Of a stretch of DNA of 9,779 nucleotides, positions 5,828-9,779 are shown one piece after another. The position numbers were made by a program, and so were the translations under genes. The DNA is taken from assembly GCA_934307065.1 (NCBI GenBank), contig CAKRCD010000037.1, forward strand, positions 1 through 9,779, in the 5' to 3' direction. Under the pieces are notes generated by a model. That model was given only the letters and a program-made list of their open reading frames with translations. It made no database searches and had not been told where the DNA came from. This stretch comes from an uncultured Bariatricus sp. GTDB lineage: Bacteria > Bacillota > Clostridia > Lachnospirales > Lachnospiraceae. How positions within the stretch are numbered: the first letter of the stretch is position 1; every line of letters begins with the position of its first letter.

Positions 5828-7276
5828 ATGGAAAGACAATCTAAAAATGAAAAGCTGCTTCAATATTTTAAAGATATCTGCCGTATTCCGAGACAAACCG
5901 GTGACGAGGAAGCGATCAGCCAGTATCTGCTCGATTTTGCAAAAGCCAGAGGCCTGCAGGCAGAACGGGATGCCCATCATAATGTGCTGATTCGGAAACC
6001 GTCAACGATTCCTGGATATAAGGGACCAACGGTTATTGTGCAGGGTCATATGGACATTGTCTATGAAAAGGGCGCAGATAGCACTCATAAGTACGAAGAT
6101 GGTATCCATGTTGTGGAAGAAGATGGCTATTTGAAATCAGCGGATGGAACCTCTCTTGGCGCTGATAACGGACTGGCAGTTGCTTATGCAATGGATTTGC
6201 TGGATCGAAATGATCTGCCGCTTCCGGCCCTGGAGATTTTAATTACTTCCAGTGAAGAAGTGGGACTAGAGGGAGTTAAGCATCTGGAACTTACAGATGT
6301 CAAAGGAAGCTATCTGATTAATTTGGATGCAGAAGAAGAAGGTGTTTTCTTTACAAGCTGTGCAGGAGGAGTCAGAACCGATCTTTCTCTTCCGCTGAAA
6401 TATACGGGCTCAACGGAAGATATTACATATACATTAACATTATGTGGATTAAACGGAGGACATTCGGGTCTGGATATAGCTCTTGGAAAAGCAAATGCAA
6501 TTCAGCTTGTGGGAAGAATTCTTTATCATATTGCTCCATTTGCACGTATTTCTTCGCTGGATGCGCCTGGAAAAGCAAATGCAATTGCATCTAAGGGAAC
6601 GATTGTTATGCACACATCAAGCCAGGACGAAGAGGCATTATTAAAAGAACTCTCTAAACTGGAAGAAATGCTGAAAGCACAGTTTTCTGAAACAGAAAAC
6701 CTGTCATTCCGCCTGGAGAAGGAAGAGCAGAAAAAAGAGGTAAATGTGTTTACTGAGGAAACAATGAATTCAATTATCGAGGCAATTACGTTTCTTCCAT
6801 GCGGCATTATCAGCCGGACCAGAGCAAATGTGGAAATGGTACAGACATCCTCTAATATAGGCAGCATGACGATTCAGGATGGAACACTTGAATTCCTGTG
6901 TTCCGGAAGAAGCTCTGTGAAATTAGAAAAAGCACAGTTAAAAGAAAAAATGCAGATATTATCGAAGGCACTGGGAATGAACTGCACCTTCCATGGTGAT
7001 TATCCGCAGTGGGAATATCGTAAAGAATCTAAACTTCGTGATATTTGTGCGAAGACATACCGTGAGTATTCTGGAAAAGATGCTGTTTTCACAGGAATTC
7101 ATGCCGGAATTGAATGTGGATATCTGGCAGAAAAACTGGGAGAGCATATCGATATGATTTCCTGTGGGGCAAATCTTTATGATGTTCATACACCGCATGA
7201 AAAAGCAGATGTGGAATCTTTCTATCGGATGGAAGAAGTAATTATTGCGATCCTTCAGGAGATTGCAAAAGCTTAG
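5828..7276 (+). CDS. pepD: PepD-type M20 aminoacyl-histidine dipeptidase
   Basis: A 482-residue cytosolic zinc dipeptidase of the M20 family, close to the usual ~485. The full two-metal active site is visible: H74 and catalytic D76 in VIVQGHMDIV, bridging D113 in SLGADNGLA, catalytic E143 with metal ligand E144 in ITSSEEVGLEG, D167 in LINLDAEEEG, and H454 in LYDVHTPHE. The spacing matches E. coli PepD with a steady shift of 6-7 residues. The lid/dimer domain lies roughly between residues 185 and 390 and includes GGHSGLDIALGKANAI. PepD enzymes split dipeptides such as Xaa-His, carnosine and Cys-Gly with broad specificity. The gene follows the OPT/NicX-like genes by 140 nt with a hairpin between, so it may be read partly from the upstream promoter; an own promoter is not obvious. 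Intracellular cleavage of imported dipeptides fits the neighbouring transporter. Confidence 0.92.
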   Translation: MERQSKNEKLLQYFKDICRIPRQTGDEEAISQYLLDFAKARGLQAERDAHHNVLIRKPSTIPGYKGPTVIVQGHMDIVYEKGADSTHKYEDGIHVVEEDGYLKSADGTSLGADNGLAVAYAMDLLDRNDLPLPALEILITSSEEVGLEGVKHLELTDVKGSYLINLDAEEEGVFFTSCAGGVRTDLSLPLKYTGSTEDITYTLTLCGLNGGHSGLDIALGKANAIQLVGRILYHIAPFARISSLDAPGKANAIASKGTIVMHTSSQDEEALLKELSKLEEMLKAQFSETENLSFRLEKEEQKKEVNVFTEETMNSIIEAITFLPCGIISRTRANVEMVQTSSNIGSMTIQDGTLEFLCSGRSSVKLEKAQLKEKMQILSKALGMNCTFHGDYPQWEYRKESKLRDICAKTYREYSGKDAVFTGIHAGIECGYLAEKLGEHIDMISCGANLYDVHTPHEKADVESFYRMEEVIIAILQEIAKA

Positions 7277-7299
7277 TGTTTAGCACAATATAATATATT

Positions 7300-7330
7300 A
7301 AAGCCCCGGAATCAAAACTCCGGGGCTTTT
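7300..7330 (+). terminator. Strong rho-independent terminator after pepD
   Basis: AAAGCCCCGGA (7300-7310) pairs perfectly over 11 bp with TCCGGGGCTTT (7319-7329) around an 8-nt loop, ending in TTTT. It separates operon 1 from the promoter block of operon 2, which begins 26 nt later. The A-rich start of the stem could let it work in both directions. Confidence 0.93.
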
Positions 7331-7356
7331 ACTATATTTTTATATCTAAATGACGA

Positions 7357-7451
7357 TAGACTGGAATTCAGACTATAGTCGGTATAATGCAGATTTATTA
7401 CTTTATAAAATAATATGATTTTATTTCGTCTGATTTGCGTGATAAAATCAA
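7357..7451 (+). promoter_or_regulatory. Promoter block of operon 2, copy B of the shared 95-nt element
   Basis: Same layout as copy A at 1706-1800, in the same orientation: TAGACT (7357-7362) as weak -35, a 20-nt spacer holding the perfect palindrome GACTATAGTC (7371-7380), TATAAT (7383-7388), then TGATTT-N8-AAATCA (7431-7450). The differences keep the dyads: the palindrome becomes perfect in this copy, and the eight bases inside the downstream dyad vary while its arms do not. The leader to the first gene is ~155 nt and shows no clear coding content. Confidence 0.75.
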
Positions 7452-7552
7452 GAAAAGAAACGTAATTTCGTGAGTAAGTATGAAAATGAAAGGAGAAAAG
7501 AATCGAATATTTGGATTAAATTGAAAAAAAGTAAGTTTAAAAAGGAGGGCAT

Positions 7553-8317
7553 ATGTTAAAGCTAGGAATTATTCAATTATCTATCCAGGAAGGAAATATC
7601 GAAAAAAACTGTGCTCATATAGAAGAACTTGTTAGAAACCATTCTTCTGACGACATAGATCTTCTTTGCTTTCCGGAACTTTGTGTCAGCGGATACAATT
7701 TTGAAAAGGCCATAATTTCAGATAGGGAAGCACTTTTTTTCTCAGAGCTTGCCAGTAAATATAAGATAGCAATCATGGCCGGAATTAATAAAAAAGAGGG
7801 AAACCAGCATTATGATGTTGCCTGTATTTGGGATGAAACAGGAACACTTTTGGGAGAGTACAAAAAAATTCATTTATGGGATAAGGAAAATGATTTTTTT
7901 GCGAAAGGAGAAGAGCTGGTTACGGTTTCGTTTAAAGGCTGGACAATTGGATTGTTAATTTGTGCGGATTTTGGATTCTCAGAATTGGCAAAATCTTTAG
8001 CATTAAAAAAGAACGCAGATGTGATTATGTATCCGAGCGCGTGGAATCCGGGTTGGGATTACCTGTTTTCCGGATGTAGCAGTATAAGAGCAGCAGAAAA
8101 TCAGGTTTATACGGTTGGATTAAACAGGGCATCCGGGGACGTGGAGTATTGTGGTAATACAACTGTTTCGAATCCGGATGGAACAACGCTTGCCAGATTA
8201 TGCACATCAGAAGAATCCTACACACGTGTTGTGCTCAAAAAGGAATGTTTGGAGAAAGCGAAAGAAACCATCCCATGGAGATTAATGAGACGTGAAGAAG
8301 TTTATAACAAAATATAG
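7553..8317 (+). CDS. Carbon-nitrogen hydrolase (nitrilase superfamily amidase)
   Basis: A 254-residue soluble enzyme with the complete nitrilase-superfamily catalytic set: E42 in CFPELCVSGYNF, K105 in EYKKIHLWD, and nucleophile C137 in GLLICADFGFSEL. The family breaks non-peptide C-N bonds in amides, N-carbamoyl compounds and, rarely, nitriles; the length and the ICADFGF motif favour an amidase or carbamoylase-type branch, not a true nitrilase, but the substrate cannot be told. AGGAGG (7543-7548) precedes the ATG by only 4 nt. It is the first gene of operon 2, directly under promoter copy B, and its stop codon overlaps the ribosome binding region of the next gene. The partner permease suggests a small nitrogen compound as substrate, such as an amide, ureide or ring-opened heterocycle; this is inference. 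Confidence 0.88.
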   Translation: MLKLGIIQLSIQEGNIEKNCAHIEELVRNHSSDDIDLLCFPELCVSGYNFEKAIISDREALFFSELASKYKIAIMAGINKKEGNQHYDVACIWDETGTLLGEYKKIHLWDKENDFFAKGEELVTVSFKGWTIGLLICADFGFSELAKSLALKKNADVIMYPSAWNPGWDYLFSGCSSIRAAENQVYTVGLNRASGDVEYCGNTTVSNPDGTTLARLCTSEESYTRVVLKKECLEKAKETIPWRLMRREEVYNKI

Positions 8318-8329
8318 GAAGGAGATTGT

Positions 8330-9640
8330 ATGGGAAAAGAATTAGAAAAAGAAAAAACGGTGATTATAGATGATCCGATGACCCCGGTACCGCTAAATCA
8401 ACGGCAGCATTGGACAGCACCGGCATTTATTTTCGGAGGCCTTGAATTCAGTGTCACCTTGTTGATGATAGGTTCTACATTAATAGGCGCATTTGGCTTA
8501 AAAGGAATCATACCGGTTGTACTGTTCACTTTCATATGCTTAACATGGGTAGGAAATGCTATCAGTGGATATATGGGAGCCAAAACAGGTCTTTCCTCTT
8601 CCGTAATTGCAAAACAAGGATTTGGCGACAAACAGGCAAAATTTATTATCGCACTAGTTATCGGTGTTATCAGTATGGGCTGGTGGGCCGTTCAGACATC
8701 GGTAACAGGCAATGCGTTTTGTGCAGTTTTGGGAATTGACTATACAGTTAATCGAACTGCCTGGATGATTACCACCATTGTCGCAGGAATATTGTTCGCA
8801 ATTCCTTCTGTTATTGGATATTCATCTATGAAATGGACGGATTATTTTGCGGTTCCTGGTGGAATCCTTCTGTGCATTGTTGGTATTTACCTGGCATTAA
8901 AGAACATTGGATGGTCGAACATTATTAGTTACGAAGGAAGCGGTGAGATTTCATTTGCTGCCGGTGTGACGATGATACTTGGCATGAATGTATCGCAGTT
9001 TGTTATTTCTGCTGATTATACAAGATATGCAAAACCGTGTTGGAAGGATAATATTTTAATACCGATTGGAATTGTTGCAATTGGTATTCCGCTTCTTTTT
9101 ATTGGTGCCATCATGGGAGCAGGAAATGGAACTGCAGATATTGTTGCAGTTATGGAAAACTTAGGATTTCCTATCTGGGGATTTATTGTTCTTTGGCTTG
9201 CTGCCTGGACCAGTCAGCTTGTAAATAACTATACAATGGGACTTTCTTTCTCCAATATGCTGAATATAAAAACAAATAAAGGAAGAGCGATTGTAACGGC
9301 CGCAGGTACATTTTTATCACTTCTTCTTTGCTTTACGGGTATTCTGGAAAATTTACAGAAACTGCTTAGCCTGGCTGCTCTTCTTTATCCGGCCATTGCA
9401 GGGGTTATGTTTGTTGATTTCTTCCTCAGAAAGGGAGTGTGGGAAGATAAGCAGGGATGGAATTTTATGGCTACAATTGCAATGATTGTGGGAATTGCAG
9501 TTGGCTACATTACAACCTATATTGTAGTAATTGGAATTCCGCCGGCACAATCTCTGATTATAACCGGTATTACCTATTATGTAATAATGAAGGTGAAGGC
9601 AAAGGTAGCACCTGATAAATTTACAGAGGGAATTAATTAA
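8330..9640 (+). CDS. NCS1-family permease (cytosine/purine/allantoin/hydantoin-like)
   Basis: A 436-residue membrane protein of about 12 helices, the usual CodB-like bacterial length. Family signs are a polar N-terminus ending in PLNQRQHWTAP, the helix 1 segment FGGLEFSVTLLMIG, MGWWAVQTSVTGNAF in helix 3, ISADYTRYAKP after helix 6, and WTSQLVNNYTMGLSFSNML around helix 8. NCS1 carriers use sodium or protons to import nucleobases, allantoin, hydantoins, thiamine or pyridoxine-type compounds. The gene starts 12 nt after the amidase gene, with AAGGAG 5 nt before the ATG, so the two are cotranscribed. Pairing of an NCS1 carrier with a C-N hydrolase recalls hydantoin or pyrimidine-fragment use, yet no hydantoinase or deaminase is in view. 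Family is well supported; substrate unknown. Confidence 0.9.
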   Translation: MGKELEKEKTVIIDDPMTPVPLNQRQHWTAPAFIFGGLEFSVTLLMIGSTLIGAFGLKGIIPVVLFTFICLTWVGNAISGYMGAKTGLSSSVIAKQGFGDKQAKFIIALVIGVISMGWWAVQTSVTGNAFCAVLGIDYTVNRTAWMITTIVAGILFAIPSVIGYSSMKWTDYFAVPGGILLCIVGIYLALKNIGWSNIISYEGSGEISFAAGVTMILGMNVSQFVISADYTRYAKPCWKDNILIPIGIVAIGIPLLFIGAIMGAGNGTADIVAVMENLGFPIWGFIVLWLAAWTSQLVNNYTMGLSFSNMLNIKTNKGRAIVTAAGTFLSLLLCFTGILENLQKLLSLAALLYPAIAGVMFVDFFLRKGVWEDKQGWNFMATIAMIVGIAVGYITTYIVVIGIPPAQSLIITGITYYVIMKVKAKVAPDKFTEGIN

Positions 9641-9683
9641 GTTAAGATATGCAATAGAAGTATGAAAAGCTTATACATACCCA

Positions 9684-9723
9684 CGTGCGGCAGTACCCGA
9701 ACCAGGCTGCTGCACGCATTTTA
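9684..9723 (+). terminator. Hairpin after the NCS1 permease gene, probable terminator
   Basis: CGTGCGGCAG (9684-9693) pairs with CTGCTGCACG (9707-9716) over 10 bp with one G-T wobble, around a 13-nt loop, followed by CATTTTAT. The T-tract is short, so some read-through into the next gene (starting 18 nt after the hairpin) is possible. Confidence 0.65.
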
Positions 9724-9741
9724 TAAAAGGAGGAGATCTGT

Positions 9742-9779
9742 ATGCGACTGGAAGAACATCCTGTCCTGGATTTTGACCG
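9742..9779 (+). CDS. Start of a further gene, perhaps a 2Fe-2S subunit of an amine/proline dehydrogenase-like complex
   Basis: ATG at 9742 is preceded by AGGAGG (9728-9733) with an 8-nt gap and opens a frame to the window edge: MRLEEHPVLDFD and a partial codon. The pattern of basic residue, short acidic stretch, HPVLDF recalls the N-terminus of small 2Fe-2S proteins of the HcnA/sarcosine or proline dehydrogenase type. Twelve codons are too few for a firm call. The existence of a gene is well supported; the product is a guess. Confidence 0.5.
   Translation, partial: MRLEEHPVLDFD

Noticed and set aside
7480..7524. Fourteen-codon open frame in the operon 2 leader (MKMKGEKNRIFGLN)
   Set aside because: Only a weak ribosome binding site precedes it, there is no matching frame in the operon 1 leader, and there is no run of regulatory codons or attenuator hairpin after it.

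Overview
The window looks like chromosome from an anaerobic Gram-positive gut bacterium of the Clostridia, perhaps Lachnospiraceae. This rests on moderate-to-low GC, strong AGGAGG-type ribosome binding sites before nearly every gene, and protein families typical of that group. The species cannot be named from the sequence alone.

Layout. The left edge (1-561, +) is the 3' part of a polar amino acid ABC transporter gene. Its first ~25 codons read like a substrate-binding protein and the rest like the second half of a permease. A terminator (588-630) and a palindromic patch (631-667) follow. A LysR-type regulator (674-1585, -) is transcribed away from a 289-bp intergenic region that carries a near-perfect 22-nt palindrome and a complex promoter block. 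Operon 1 (1875-5687, +) has a NicX/M29-like metalloenzyme, an OPT-family transporter and a second NicX/M29-like paralogue (59 % identical to the first by ungapped hand count). A hairpin with a poor T-tract then precedes a PepD-type M20 dipeptidase (5828-7276), which ends in a strong terminator (7300-7330). Operon 2 (7553-9640, +) has a carbon-nitrogen hydrolase (nitrilase superfamily) and an NCS1-type (cytosine/allantoin/hydantoin-like) permease. Another hairpin and the first 12 codons of a new gene (9742 on, perhaps a 2Fe-2S subunit of an amine dehydrogenase) close the window.

The most interesting signal is non-coding. The promoter block before operon 1 (1706-1800) recurs before operon 2 (7357-7451), ungapped, with 80 of 95 positions identical. 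Coding sequences of unrelated families follow the two copies, so the similarity points to shared regulation. It ties two transporters (OPT and NCS1), two NicX-like enzymes and an amidase into one probable regulon, with the dipeptidase possibly included by read-through. A LysR regulator sits beside it.

Inference: the cluster may import and break down a peptide-linked or amide-containing nitrogen compound. OPT would bring in a peptide or conjugate, PepD and the NicX/M29-like enzymes would cleave it, and the NCS1 carrier plus amidase would handle a heterocyclic or ureido-type compound. The substrate is unknown. The NicX-like proteins keep the His/His-Asp metal triad of an oxygen-using dioxygenase family, although the likely host is an anaerobe, so they may do different, perhaps hydrolytic, chemistry.
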